A stretch of 64,000 bases of DNA, from the NCBI RefSeq assembly GCF_016785945.1, contig NZ_JAEMEF010000001.1, forward strand, positions 186,001 through 250,000, written 5' to 3'. The position numbers and the translations under genes were made by a program. Positions 9,944 to 20,190 of the stretch are shown here, in pieces. Source of the stretch: Olleya sediminilitoris. GTDB lineage: Bacteria; Bacteroidota; Bacteroidia; Flavobacteriales; Flavobacteriaceae. The notes under the pieces were generated by a model. It searched no databases and was not told the DNA's origin. It worked only from the letters and a program-made list of their open reading frames with translations. Position 1 is the stretch's first letter. Each line of letters opens with the position of its first letter.

Positions 9944-12900
9944 ATGAAAAAAACTACATTCATTTTAGCTTTGCTATTCCTGTTAGTTGGATGGCAAGCT
10001 AACTCACAAATTTATTTACAAGAAAATTTTGATGTCTCCATACCTGCATCATGGACAATAACAGATGCAGGAGATGCCACAGGAGACTCTTGGTACTCAG
10101 GACAGCAAGGCGCTACAAATAGTCTAGATGGCACTAATGCTGCTATTGTAGATAGTGACGCAGTAGGTAGCGGAACACTATTAGTTGAAACGTTAACATC
10201 ACCAGTATTTGATACTTCTACATCTACAGCATTATTTCTAGATTTTGATCAATACTATAACAATATAGGTAGTGACACTGCTGTAGTAGAAGTCTGGGAC
10301 GGAACTGCTTGGGTTGCTGTATTAACTCAAACATCTGATGCAGGAGGTTTTAACACTCCTAACCAACAACATATTGACATTACAACATATGCTAATGCAG
10401 CAATGCAAGTACGATTTACTTATAACGATGCAAATAGTTGGGCTTGGTATTGGTTAGTTGACAATGTACTTATATACAATTCAACTTGTCCAAACCCAAC
10501 CTCCTTAACAGTTGACAATATAACAACAACATCTACCGATATTTCTTGGCTAGCTGGTGGTACAGAAACAACATGGGAAATTGTTGTGCAAGCTTCAGGA
10601 ACAGGTGTCCCAACAAGTTCCGGAGCAACAACTACGACAAATACTCCATATACAGACAACACTTTATCACCTTCAACAAATTATGAAGTATATGTTAGAT
10701 CGAACTGTTCTGGAGATTATAGTATTTGGACAGGACCTGTTAACTTTACAACTTTAAATACACCACCTCCAGCTCCAACAGGAGTAACTTGTGCTACAGG
10801 TAGCTCCACATTTATATTTACTGAAGATTTTGGTAATGATACTAATTATGTACCATCAGGATGGACAGGTACTGCTTTTACAGATACTAATGGAGATTGG
10901 GATATCACTACAGAAAGTGCTAATTCATCTTCAACAGGACCAGATATTACATGGGACGGCAATTCAGGAACCCATTTAGAATATGAGGGTTCTGGTAATA
11001 CAGCAAATGTAGCCTCTGCAATTACACCTGCTATTGATTTATCAACAGCTGTAGATGGAGCAGAATTATCTTTTTACATGCATGCTTTTGGTGGCGATAT
11101 GGGAACTCTAAATATTGGAGTTAGCACATCTCAAACAGGTCCTTTCACTAACGAATATACTTGGGTTGGAGATTATCAGTCGGCAGGAGATGAAGCTTGG
11201 GTACCAATAGGTGTTAATTTAGATGCCTATTTAGGTCAAGTCATATATATTGAAATTAGCTATGTTGGAACAGGTGATACCTGGGAAAGTGATATGGCTA
11301 TAGATCAAGTTCGTGTTGAAACTTGTGGTGATTTTTGCGTCGCTCCAACTAGCATAACTGTTGATGCTATAACAGATACTACAGCAGATTTATCATGGAT
11401 AGCAAATAACTCTGAGACAGCATGGGAAGTTGTTGTGCAAGCAGCAGGAACTGGTATGCCAACAACAGCAGTTACAACTGTAACAACAAATCCTTATACT
11501 GCAACAGGACTAACAGCTAGTACATCTTACGAAGTTTACATTTTAGCAGATTGTGGATCAGGAACTAGTGTTTGGGCTGGACCAATAAACTTCACAACAC
11601 TAAACACTCCTCCTCCAGCTCCAACAGGAGTTGCTTGTGCTACAGGTAGCTCCACATTTATATTTACTGAAGATTTTGGTAATGATACTAATTATATACC
11701 ATCAGGATGGACAGGTACTGGCTTTGATGGTTCAAACGGAAATTGGCGTATCACAACAGAAAATGCAAACTCAACATCAACAGGACCAAATGTTACTTGG
11801 AATGGTAATCCAGGAACCCATTTAGAATATGAGAGCTCAGGTAATGCTACCGATATAGCCTCAGCAATAACACCTGCTATTGATTTATCAACAGCAATAG
11901 ATGGAGCAGAATTATCTTTTTATATGCATGCTTTTGGTGATGACATAGGGACTCTAAGTATTGGTATTAGCACATCTCAAGTAGGTCCTTTTACTAACGA
12001 ATACAACTGGATAGGAGACTACCAAAATACAGCAGACGAAACTTGGATACCAATAGGTATAAATTTAGATGCCTACCTAGGACAAGTCATATATGTTGAA
12101 ATTAGCTATGGTGGCTCTGGTGCTGGATTTGAAGGAGATTTAGCAATAGACCAACTACGTGTTGAAGCATGTGGAACATTTTGTATTGCTCCAACAGCCA
12201 TTACAGCGACTAATATAACAGAAACAGCTGCAGATATTTCTTGGACACCAAGTGGTGCTGAAACAGAATGGAATTACGTGCTACAACCAGCCGGAACTGG
12301 CGTACCTACTTCAGGAACAGTTGTAACTTCTTCAACAATATCAGAGACAACATTAAATTCTGCAACTGATTATGAGGTTTATATACAGGCATTATGTGGA
12401 AATGAATCAAGTACTTGGGCTGGTCCTTTTAACTTTTCAACATTAACCCAGTTCAACTTTATATTAGATTGCGCAACGGATGGACCACAAACCATTGACT
12501 ATTGTTATGACAATAATGACACTAATGTATTTACATTTTCATCTACAGATGGAACACCTTTAAATTTAACAATTAATGCTGGTCAAGTTGAAAATAACTT
12601 TGATGAAGTTATTGTACTGGATTCTGATGGAGTTACAAATTTAAATGCTGCTACACCTTATGGTAATAGTGGTCAAATTTCTGGGTTAACATTCCAATCT
12701 ACAGGAGACACCATTTCATTTGCAATAGAATCTGATATAAGTGCTAGTTGTCAAAGTAGTGGTTATACTTCTGTTAATATAACAGTGAATTGTGCAACTT
12801 GTATAAATCAAGCAGTAAACTTTAACCCTATTACTGACTGTACTAACGGAAATAATGAATTTTACATCGAAACAGATATTACTAGTATTGGTGATGCTAT

Positions 12901-15583
12901 GGGCCTAAACATTTCAGACAATCAAGGTTCTACTCTTCAAAATACAACAACAACAGGTATTATCACAATGGGTCCATACCCATTAAATACAGATGTTATT
13001 ATTACGGTTGAAAATGCTGACGATGTAAACTGTATTGTTACTAGCAATACTATCAATGTTCCAGTTTGCCCTCCTTCAAACGATGAATGTTCAGGAGCTA
13101 TAATTGTTATGCCAAATGCTGATGAAAATTGCACAAACATTACTAATGCCTCTCTTTATGGAGCAACTTCATCTACACAAACAAGTACCTGCACAGGAGA
13201 TACCAATGATGACGTATGGTTTCAATTTACTGCAATAGCTACAGATCATGGGATTTCATTAAATAATATTATTGGTGATACCACTAATTTAGATCATGCT
13301 TTATACGAAGGAACAGATTGCAACAGTTTAACAAATATTTATTGCGAAATAACAAATAACAGTACAGCTAATGGCTTAGTTGTTGGTAACACATACTTTA
13401 TAAGAGTTTTTACAGCAGATGATATTGACTTCCAAGATGTGAGTTTTGATTTATGTGTTTTCACAATTCCACCACCAATTATTACAGATGACACTCAATA
13501 TACTGTAGATGAGCTTATAAACGACGTACTAGTTAATTCTCCTTGCGCGATAGTAAACAATGTGACCTCTTCTACTGGTACTGATTTTGGAGGACCAAAT
13601 GGTATTGGATACTTTGAAGCTAATGGTTCTGGCTTTCCTTTTGAAAGCGGAATTGTAATGACAACTGGTAACGTACTAAACGCTCCAGGTCCAGAAACGG
13701 GAACTTTAAGTGACGGAAACACAAGCTGGCCTGGTGATGCAGACTTAGAATCATTTATTAATCAAGGACCAACTAATAATGCTTCAATAATAGAATTTGA
13801 GTTTACTCCTTTAATTGACGAATTAACATTTAACTTTATTTTTGCAGCTGAAGAATATGGAGCTTTCCAATGTGGTTTCTCTGATGCTTTTGCTTTTATT
13901 TTAACAGATATAACTTCTGGAGGAGCACCAGTAAATATTGCTGTAGTACCAGGAACTACAGATCCAGTTTCAGTATTTACCATCAGAGATAATATACACA
14001 ATACAAGTTGTGCTTCTTCAAACCCTTCTTTATTTGATGCATATTATGGTGCAGGAACTGGACTTCCTGCGATTTCAAATCCAACAAACTTTATAGGTAG
14101 AACAGTCCCTTTAACTGCTTTAGCAACTGTAATACCAAATAACACTTACAGTATTAAATTAGTAGTAGCAGATGATGGAGATACAGCTTTTGACTCAGCT
14201 GTATTCTTAGAAGCTAGTAGTTTTGATATTGGTGAAATAGATTTAGGTGAAGATATTTTATTAGATAGTGGTTTAGCAAGCTGTGAAGGTGATGCTGTAA
14301 CACTAGACATTGGTGTACCTCAACCTGCTGGAACAGTTATTACTTGGTATACTGTAGGTAACGGAATTACAGAACCAATAGCAGGTGAAACTGACCCTAC
14401 ATTAACCGTAAACGAAACTGGCACATACCAAGTTGATATTGTATTTACAGGTACTTCATCTGCATGTTTCTACTCTGACGATGTTGTTGTTGAGTTCTTT
14501 GAAAATCCAGAAGCAGAAACACAAACAGCTATACTTGCCTGTGATATTGATAACACATCAACAGCTGTTTTTGATATAACAGAAAATGAAGCCAATATTA
14601 TTGGCACACAAACAGATGTTGTTGTTAGTTATTTTGAAACAGAACAAGATGCATTAGATGGAACAGATCCAATTACATCTGTTACTACCTATAGTGCTAC
14701 AGCTAATACTATTATATATTTTAGGGTAGAAAACACAACAACTGGATGTTATGCCACTAATACTTTTAACCTAGAACTGGCAACAAAACCTGTATTGGTT
14801 CAATCTGAAGATGTTATAGGATGTGATAATGACGAAGACGGTATCTCAGAATTTGATTTAACCATAAACGAAACAGTAATATCAGGAGGACAAACGGATT
14901 TAGTATATACTTATTACACAAGTTTAGACGATGCTAACATGAGCAATGATCCAATAATTAATGTAACAACTTATGAATCCCCTGGAGCTGAAACTATTTA
15001 TATTAGAGTTGAAAATGCTATGACTGGATGTTTTGAAACTACAACTTTTGATTTAGTGTTTGGTATTACACCAGAAACTACTTTTGACAGTACTATAACT
15101 TATGAAGTTTGTCCAAATGCAACGTCACCAATTACTATAACAGCAGAAGCTGTTAATTATACAGCCTCAGAAGTAAGTATAGTTTGGTATAATGAAGGTG
15201 TTATAATACCAGGAGCTAATAATTTAGCACTAAACACTGTATTAACAGCAGGAGAATATGAAATAGAAGTAACTTTTAACGACACAGGCTGTTCACAATC
15301 AGCTTTTGTAGAGGTAACCGAGTTAGAAACTTGTATTATACCTCAAGGTATTTCACCAAATAATGATGGGTATAATGATGCTTTTGATTTAAGTAGTTTT
15401 GATGTTCAAAGTTTAGAGATTTTTAATCGTAATGGACGTAAAGTATACTCTAAAACTAATTATACAAACCAATGGGAAGGACAATCTGATAACGGAGATA
15501 TGCTACCAGTAGGAACATATTACTATGTTATGAAGTACCAAGGTACCAAAACAAAAGCCGCATGGGTATATTTAAACAGATAA
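9944..15583 (+). CDS. Giant secreted multidomain adhesin-like protein with T9SS type B sorting domain
   Basis: Exported surface protein, 1879 aa, with a Sec signal peptide (MKKTTFILALLFLLVGWQANSQ). Domains in order: a choice-of-anchor J/MAM-like domain (about 23-180), an FN3 domain, two nearly identical MAM-like plus FN3 units (from about residue 275), a third FN3, two Cys-rich beta domains (about 835-1180), a choice-of-anchor L domain (about 1183-1432), Ig-like modules, and a C-terminal gliding-motility-type domain (about 1800-1879; SPNNDGYNDAF, then GTYYYVMKY). That last domain is the type B (CHU_C) signal for T9SS export and surface attachment. The two duplicated units are 846 bp apart. 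porP/sprF-like and porE-like genes follow at 27 bp and 21 bp, the usual partner arrangement for SprB-like adhesins. Ligand unknown; adhesion is inferred from architecture. Confidence 0.9.
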   Translation: MKKTTFILALLFLLVGWQANSQIYLQENFDVSIPASWTITDAGDATGDSWYSGQQGATNSLDGTNAAIVDSDAVGSGTLLVETLTSPVFDTSTSTALFLDFDQYYNNIGSDTAVVEVWDGTAWVAVLTQTSDAGGFNTPNQQHIDITTYANAAMQVRFTYNDANSWAWYWLVDNVLIYNSTCPNPTSLTVDNITTTSTDISWLAGGTETTWEIVVQASGTGVPTSSGATTTTNTPYTDNTLSPSTNYEVYVRSNCSGDYSIWTGPVNFTTLNTPPPAPTGVTCATGSSTFIFTEDFGNDTNYVPSGWTGTAFTDTNGDWDITTESANSSSTGPDITWDGNSGTHLEYEGSGNTANVASAITPAIDLSTAVDGAELSFYMHAFGGDMGTLNIGVSTSQTGPFTNEYTWVGDYQSAGDEAWVPIGVNLDAYLGQVIYIEISYVGTGDTWESDMAIDQVRVETCGDFCVAPTSITVDAITDTTADLSWIANNSETAWEVVVQAAGTGMPTTAVTTVTTNPYTATGLTASTSYEVYILADCGSGTSVWAGPINFTTLNTPPPAPTGVACATGSSTFIFTEDFGNDTNYIPSGWTGTGFDGSNGNWRITTENANSTSTGPNVTWNGNPGTHLEYESSGNATDIASAITPAIDLSTAIDGAELSFYMHAFGDDIGTLSIGISTSQVGPFTNEYNWIGDYQNTADETWIPIGINLDAYLGQVIYVEISYGGSGAGFEGDLAIDQLRVEACGTFCIAPTAITATNITETAADISWTPSGAETEWNYVLQPAGTGVPTSGTVVTSSTISETTLNSATDYEVYIQALCGNESSTWAGPFNFSTLTQFNFILDCATDGPQTIDYCYDNNDTNVFTFSSTDGTPLNLTINAGQVENNFDEVIVLDSDGVTNLNAATPYGNSGQISGLTFQSTGDTISFAIESDISASCQSSGYTSVNITVNCATCINQAVNFNPITDCTNGNNEFYIETDITSIGDAMGLNISDNQGSTLQNTTTTGIITMGPYPLNTDVIITVENADDVNCIVTSNTINVPVCPPSNDECSGAIIVMPNADENCTNITNASLYGATSSTQTSTCTGDTNDDVWFQFTAIATDHGISLNNIIGDTTNLDHALYEGTDCNSLTNIYCEITNNSTANGLVVGNTYFIRVFTADDIDFQDVSFDLCVFTIPPPIITDDTQYTVDELINDVLVNSPCAIVNNVTSSTGTDFGGPNGIGYFEANGSGFPFESGIVMTTGNVLNAPGPETGTLSDGNTSWPGDADLESFINQGPTNNASIIEFEFTPLIDELTFNFIFAAEEYGAFQCGFSDAFAFILTDITSGGAPVNIAVVPGTTDPVSVFTIRDNIHNTSCASSNPSLFDAYYGAGTGLPAISNPTNFIGRTVPLTALATVIPNNTYSIKLVVADDGDTAFDSAVFLEASSFDIGEIDLGEDILLDSGLASCEGDAVTLDIGVPQPAGTVITWYTVGNGITEPIAGETDPTLTVNETGTYQVDIVFTGTSSACFYSDDVVVEFFENPEAETQTAILACDIDNTSTAVFDITENEANIIGTQTDVVVSYFETEQDALDGTDPITSVTTYSATANTIIYFRVENTTTGCYATNTFNLELATKPVLVQSEDVIGCDNDEDGISEFDLTINETVISGGQTDLVYTYYTSLDDANMSNDPIINVTTYESPGAETIYIRVENAMTGCFETTTFDLVFGITPETTFDSTITYEVCPNATSPITITAEAVNYTASEVSIVWYNEGVIIPGANNLALNTVLTAGEYEIEVTFNDTGCSQSAFVEVTELETCIIPQGISPNNDGYNDAFDLSSFDVQSLEIFNRNGRKVYSKTNYTNQWEGQSDNGDMLPVGTYYYVMKYQGTKTKAAWVYLNR
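10765..12430 (+). repeat. Tandem duplication of MAM-like/FN3 unit, 846-bp period
   Basis: Two direct repeats lie inside the adhesin-like gene. The block at about 10765-11610 recurs at 11611-12430. The anchor AGCTCCAACAGGAG is at 10771 and again at 11617, giving a period of 846 bp (282 codons, in frame). A stretch of more than 85 bp at 10785-10871 is almost identical to its copy at 11631-11717, while other parts differ at many third positions. This suggests duplication plus later partial homogenisation. Confidence 0.85.
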
Positions 15584-15610
15584 ACTAACTAGAAAACAAA
15601 AAAACAACAG

Positions 15611-16516
15611 ATGAAAAAAATAGTATATATTGTATTCCTAGTGTTTATAGGTGTACAAGCCCAACAAGATCCACAATATACACAGTATATGTATAACATG
15701 AATGTGGTAAACCCAGCCTATGCAGGCTCTACAGAAAGTGTATCAATAGGTGCACTTTACAGAAGTCAATGGGTTGGTTTAGAAGGTGCACCAACAACAG
15801 GTACTCTAGCTATACATTCTCCAGTAGGAAGCAATGTAGGATTAGGTTTCTCTTTAATTAGTGATGAAGTTGGACCTGTACAAGAAACCAATGCTTATGT
15901 AGATTTCTCGTATACAATACCAGTAGGAAACACAACTAAATTGGCTTTTGGATTAAAAGCAGGAGCAACCTTTCATGATATTGGATTAACAGGATTAGAA
16001 CTTACAGATCCAGACGATCCATTTTTCTCAGAGAATATAAATGAGACGACACCAAATATTGGAGCAGGATTATATTTTTATAAGCCAAGTAAGTATTACA
16101 TCTCAGCCTCTATGCCAAACATATTAAGTTCGGTACATTTAGATGCTAATGGCTACAAAATAGGATCAGAAACACAACACTTTTTTGGAGCAGCAGGATA
16201 CGTATTTGATTTGTCAGAAGACTTTAAGCTAAAGCCACACGCTTTAGCTAAAGTTGCTTTTGATGCACCAGTAAGTTTTGATGTCAATTTAAACCTGTTT
16301 ATGTATGATGTTGTAGAAGTAGGAGCAGGTTACCGTTTAGATGATTCTTTTAGTGGTATGATTAACTTTTTAGTTGCACCAAATTTAAGAATAGGTTATG
16401 CTTATGACAGTATCCAATCACAATTAGATGTCGTAACCAATTCTTCACATGAGATTTTTATCAATTTTGATATTAATTTACCAAGAAAAGTATCACGTTC
16501 ACCACGTTATTTCTAA
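15611..16516 (+). CDS. PorP/SprF family T9SS-associated outer membrane protein
   Basis: Outer-membrane beta-barrel protein, 301 aa, of the PorP/SprF family, which works with T9SS and helps attach or display partner adhesins. A signal peptide (KKIVYIVFLVFIGVQAQ) is followed by the family hallmark QDPQYTQYMYN and NPAYAGS. The rest is alternating beta-strands, with a C-terminal FINFDINLP strand. It sits 27 bp after the adhesin-like gene and 21 bp before the PorE-like gene. Many flavobacteria carry several such adhesin-sprF pairs, so this is most likely the dedicated partner of the upstream protein rather than the core PorP; that assignment is inferred. Confidence 0.9.
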   Translation: MKKIVYIVFLVFIGVQAQQDPQYTQYMYNMNVVNPAYAGSTESVSIGALYRSQWVGLEGAPTTGTLAIHSPVGSNVGLGFSLISDEVGPVQETNAYVDFSYTIPVGNTTKLAFGLKAGATFHDIGLTGLELTDPDDPFFSENINETTPNIGAGLYFYKPSKYYISASMPNILSSVHLDANGYKIGSETQHFFGAAGYVFDLSEDFKLKPHALAKVAFDAPVSFDVNLNLFMYDVVEVGAGYRLDDSFSGMINFLVAPNLRIGYAYDSIQSQLDVVTNSSHEIFINFDINLPRKVSRSPRYF

Positions 16517-16537
16517 TCCATTAAGTTAACCAAGACA

Positions 16538-18448
16538 ATGAAAAAAATACAACTATTTATATGCGCTATCTTATTAAGCAGCACTTGTGTGTTTGCTCAA
16601 AGTAATGCCACCAAAAAAGCTGATAAGTTATTTGCTAAATATAAATTTGTAAATGCTATAGAAGCCTATACAAAACTAGTAGAAAAAGGAGAAGGCGACC
16701 CTTATATTTACTCTAAATTAGCCGAAGCAAACTACAACATTTACAATACTATTGAGGCAGAAAAATGGTATGCAAAAGCATTTGAAGCTGGAGCTTCAAA
16801 ACCAGAAATGCTTTACAAGTATTCTGAAATGCTAAAAGCTAACGGTAAATATGATGCTTCTAATTTGCAAATGAACAAATTTGCAACTATGCGACCAGGA
16901 GATGATCGTGCAGTAATGTATAAATCTAATCCTGATTATTTAGCAAAAATACTGGATAAAGGCAAAAAATTTAATGTTCAAAACTTAGATTTAAACAGTA
17001 AAAATGCTGATTTTGGAGGCTCACTTCAAAATGGTAAATTATACATTACCTCTTCAAGAAATGATAGCCGAAAAAAATACGGTTGGAATGAAGAACCATT
17101 TTTAGATGTCTATCAATATACAGTAGCTGAAGATGGATCTTTTCAAGGTGAAACATTATTACCTAACGACATAAACACCAAATACCATGAAGGTATCACA
17201 AGCTTTACACCAAATGGTAAATTAATGTTTTTCTCTAGAGAAAGCTTTTTTGAAAACATCTATGAAAAAGACAGTGTTTCTAACACTAAATACAGTGTAT
17301 TACACTTATTTAAGGCAAAAAAAGAAGCTGATGGGTTCTCTCAAGTAGAAGCATTATCAATAAACAGTCCTAATTATTCTATAAAAAACCCAACCATTAG
17401 TGCTGACGGAAGCACCATCTATTTTGCAAGTGATATGGCTGGAGGATTTGGTAAGTTTGATATTTACAAAGCCACTTTAGACAGTAACGGAGAAGTTGGC
17501 ACACCAGTAAACATGGGACAAAAAATAAATACAGAAGGGCAAGAAATGTTTCCTTTTATAAGTGATAATAATACCTTGTATTTTTCTTCAACTGGACACT
17601 TAGGGTTAGGAGGAATGGATGTGTTTTACACAAAAGAAATTGATGGAAAAATTGGCCCTATACGTAATGTAGGTATTCCTGTTAATAGTAATGGAGATGA
17701 TTTTGCTTTTTTAATCAATGAAGTCTCAGGTGAAGGTTTTGTGTCTTCCAATCGTGATGGAGGAAAAGGAAGTGATGACATTTATGCTATTAAAAAAATA
17801 CAACCTTTATGTGATGTATTAATAGTAGGTACCATTTTAGATGAAAAAACAGGAAAAACATTACCAGGAGCATTAACAAGTTTAGTAGACGCACAGGGTA
17901 ATATTTTAGCAACAAAACCAGCAAATTCAGAAGGTAAGGTAGAATACATTGTAGAGTGCGAAACAGACACAGAGCTACAAGTCACAATGCAAGGTTATGA
18001 AAGTAATAAAGTTGCTATAAAGGGCTCAAATGAAGAAGAAATAGAAACAACTGTTAAACTACAACCAATTGAAAAGATTGTAATACCAAAAGTAGAAGTA
18101 GTATTAAATCCAATCTATTTTGATTTTGACAAATCAAACATTACAGCACGTGCTGCTTTTGAATTGGATAACTTAGTACAAGTCATGAATAAATATCCTG
18201 ACATGGTTATTCAAGCTACATCACATACAGATTTTAGAGGTCCAGCTGAGTATAACCAAAACTTATCCGAAAGACGTGCGCAAACCACAAGACAGTACAT
18301 TATCTCAAAAGGAATTGATGCTGGAAGAATAATGGCTTCTGGTCAAGGAGAAACCAATCCTGCTATAAACTGTAATCCTTGTAAAGAAGAGGATCACGAT
18401 TTAAACCGAAGAAGTCAATTTATTATTACTAGTGGTGGACCACAATAA
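16538..18448 (+). CDS. PorE-like OmpA family protein (TPR, PD40 propeller, CRD, OmpA)
   Basis: Periplasmic peptidoglycan-binding protein, 636 aa, with the four-part layout described for the T9SS component PorE. Seen: signal peptide ending VFAQ; TPR-like helices at about 20-125; beta-propeller PD40 repeats at about 150-425 (ISADGSTIYFASD, PFISDNNTLYFSST); a carboxypeptidase-regulatory-like domain at about 430-505 (ILDEKTGKTLPGA); and an OmpA C-terminal domain at about 520-636 (IYFDFDKSNIT, then LSERRAQTTRQYI). Third gene of the operon, closed by a strong terminator at 18475-18510. Many flavobacteria carry paralogs next to porP/sprF genes, so this could be an accessory copy rather than the essential PorE. 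Confidence 0.87.
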   Translation: MKKIQLFICAILLSSTCVFAQSNATKKADKLFAKYKFVNAIEAYTKLVEKGEGDPYIYSKLAEANYNIYNTIEAEKWYAKAFEAGASKPEMLYKYSEMLKANGKYDASNLQMNKFATMRPGDDRAVMYKSNPDYLAKILDKGKKFNVQNLDLNSKNADFGGSLQNGKLYITSSRNDSRKKYGWNEEPFLDVYQYTVAEDGSFQGETLLPNDINTKYHEGITSFTPNGKLMFFSRESFFENIYEKDSVSNTKYSVLHLFKAKKEADGFSQVEALSINSPNYSIKNPTISADGSTIYFASDMAGGFGKFDIYKATLDSNGEVGTPVNMGQKINTEGQEMFPFISDNNTLYFSSTGHLGLGGMDVFYTKEIDGKIGPIRNVGIPVNSNGDDFAFLINEVSGEGFVSSNRDGGKGSDDIYAIKKIQPLCDVLIVGTILDEKTGKTLPGALTSLVDAQGNILATKPANSEGKVEYIVECETDTELQVTMQGYESNKVAIKGSNEEEIETTVKLQPIEKIVIPKVEVVLNPIYFDFDKSNITARAAFELDNLVQVMNKYPDMVIQATSHTDFRGPAEYNQNLSERRAQTTRQYIISKGIDAGRIMASGQGETNPAINCNPCKEEDHDLNRRSQFIITSGGPQ

Positions 18449-18474
18449 TAATTAATAAGCTTAACCAAAAAACC

Positions 18475-18510
18475 AAAAAATAGCCTTGCAATTTGTAAGG
18501 CTATTTTTTT
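18475..18510. terminator. Rho-independent terminator, adhesin-porP-porE operon
   Basis: TAGCCTT and AAGGCTA arms flanked by A-run and T-run (stem extended by A:T pairs), 26 bp after the OmpA stop. The flanking A- and T-runs make it plausible in both directions, so it could also end the minus-strand CYTH gene. Confidence 0.8.
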
Positions 18511-18542
18511 GTCTAAAATTTGACATTAACTTCTAATTATAT

Positions 18543-19010
18543 TTACCATTTACTGAAGGGAAACTGACTTAATTGTGAGTTATAATATTTTACATCACCT
18601 GTTACTTCATTAGCTAACCAATCTGGTTTAATAAAATGCTCGTTTTCAGAATTTAATTCTACTTCTGCAACAACCAAACCTTCATTTGAACCTAAAAATT
18701 CATCTATTTCAAAAATATGATTACCAACTTTCACTTCATATCTCACTTTATCTATTACTTCTTCTAAACACAATGCTAACAACTGCTTAGCTTCCGCGTT
18801 AGCGATTTCTTTTTCCCATTCAAATCGTGACAATCCATTTTTAGAAGACTCACCTTTTATTGTTAAATAGCCCATCTCACCTTTTAATCGTACTCTAACA
18901 GTACGTTTTTTATCTGTACTTAAAAATCCCTGTATAATTCTTGTTTGTTTAAAAGCTTCGGCTTTAAAATTATTAGAATTAACTAAAAATTTACGTTCTA
19001 TTTCAATCAT
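18543..19010 (-). CDS. CYTH domain protein (inorganic triphosphatase family)
   Basis: Small CYTH-fold protein, 155 aa. The family signature ExExK is present at the N-terminus as EIERK (MIEIERKFLV), followed by alternating charged beta-strands (RTVRVRLKG, YLTIKGESS, YEVKVGNHIFEIDEF, VVAEVELNSE) forming the tunnel. Related short bacterial proteins hydrolyse tripolyphosphate or nucleoside triphosphates; which substrate this one uses cannot be told. It is convergent with the PorE-like gene and divergent from dinB. The short motif at 18792-18806 falls inside its coding sequence, where it encodes IANAE. Confidence 0.85.
   Translation of the reverse strand: MIEIERKFLVNSNNFKAEAFKQTRIIQGFLSTDKKRTVRVRLKGEMGYLTIKGESSKNGLSRFEWEKEIANAEAKQLLALCLEEVIDKVRYEVKVGNHIFEIDEFLGSNEGLVVAEVELNSENEHFIKPDWLANEVTGDVKYYNSQLSQFPFSKW
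18792..18806. repeat. Dispersed 15-bp motif, copy 1 (TTCCGCGTTAGCGAT)
   Basis: Copy inside the CYTH gene, one mismatch from the consensus TTCCGCGWAAGCGAT. On the coding strand it reads I-A-N-A-E. GC-rich against an AT-rich background. See the finding on the dispersed motif. Confidence 0.45.
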
Positions 19011-19086
19011 TATTTTATTATGTTAAAAAATATCTTACTCTAAATTCAAATACAAAAAAAAGACAATTAATGTCTAAATTTACAAG

Positions 19087-20190
19087 ATGCAAAACGATTT
19101 ACCAATAAGAAAAATTATTCATGTGGATATGGATGCATTTTATGCATCTGTTGCACAAATGGATAATCCTGATTTAAAAGGTAAAGCTATTGCTGTTGGT
19201 GGTGGTGGACCACGTGGTGTTATTAGTGCTGCTAGCTATGAAGCCAGAAAATTTGGAGTTAAAAGCGCAATGTCTGGTAGGTTGGCTATAAAACTGTGTC
19301 CCCATTTAATTTTTGTTAAAACGGATTTTGAACGCTACAAAGCCATATCTAATAAAATTAGAAACATCTTTTATGACTATACAGATTTGGTTGAGCCTTT
19401 GTCTTTAGACGAAGCCTATCTTGATGTAACCGAAAACAAAAAAGGTCATCCAAGTGCTTCTATGCTTGCGGAAGAAATAAGAAACAGAATTTTTAATGAA
19501 GTGGGTCTTACTGCCTCTGCTGGTATTAGTATAAATAAATTTGTAGCAAAAATTGCAAGTGATTACAATAAGCCTAATGGTCAAAAAGTAGTTAATCCTG
19601 AAGAAGTTTTAGGCTTTTTGGAAGCGTTAGATATTAGAAAATTTTACGGTATTGGTAAGGTAACCGCAGAAAAAATGTACCAAAAGGGCATCTACAACGG
19701 AATGGATTTAAAGTCTAAATCTATGGAATTTTTAGAATCTAATTTTGGCAAATCAGGCAAATCCTACTACTACATTGTAAGAGGCATACATAATAGTGAA
19801 GTTAAACCTAATAGGATTAGAAAAAGTTTAGCTGCTGAACGAACTTTTAATGAAAACTTATCTTCAGAAATATTTATGCTTGAAAAATTAAAACATATTG
19901 CGGACGAAGTCGCTAAACGGTTAAATAAAAGCAATGTCGCAGGAAAAACAATAACATTAAAAATTAAGTATAGCGATTTTACATTGCAAACACGAAGTAA
20001 AACTCTCCCATATTTTGTGGCTGATGCATCTATAATTTTAGATACAGCAAAAGATTTACTGTATCAGGATAAAATGAGCAATTCGGTAAGATTATTAGGG
20101 ATTTCGTTATCTAATTTAAACACAACTAAAAAACCTAAAATCGCTGAAAACAAAAAAGCAATTAGCGTACAGTTGCGTTTTGGCTTTTAA
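19087..20190 (+). CDS. dinB: DNA polymerase IV (Y-family translesion polymerase)
   Basis: Error-prone translesion DNA polymerase, 367 aa, acting at stalled forks. Seen: the N-terminal metal-binding motif HVDMDAFYASV (about residues 13-23), the catalytic SLDEAYLD acidic pair (about residue 105), the thumb/HhH segment FYGIGKVTAEKM, and the little-finger domain. The C-terminus VQLRFGF matches a beta-clamp-binding peptide (QLxLxL/F type). The start ATG at 19087 lies four bases after TAAATTTA, which resembles a -7 box, so the mRNA might be leaderless. The stop overlaps by 4 bp the stop of the convergent 94-aa gene. Confidence 0.95.
   Translation: MQNDLPIRKIIHVDMDAFYASVAQMDNPDLKGKAIAVGGGGPRGVISAASYEARKFGVKSAMSGRLAIKLCPHLIFVKTDFERYKAISNKIRNIFYDYTDLVEPLSLDEAYLDVTENKKGHPSASMLAEEIRNRIFNEVGLTASAGISINKFVAKIASDYNKPNGQKVVNPEEVLGFLEALDIRKFYGIGKVTAEKMYQKGIYNGMDLKSKSMEFLESNFGKSGKSYYYIVRGIHNSEVKPNRIRKSLAAERTFNENLSSEIFMLEKLKHIADEVAKRLNKSNVAGKTITLKIKYSDFTLQTRSKTLPYFVADASIILDTAKDLLYQDKMSNSVRLLGISLSNLNTTKKPKIAENKKAISVQLRFGF

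Noticed and set aside
10420-14001. Several frames opposite or out of phase in the adhesin-like gene
   Set aside because: They reflect the threonine- and serine-rich repeated coding sequence; two plus-strand ones are shifted copies of the duplicated unit.
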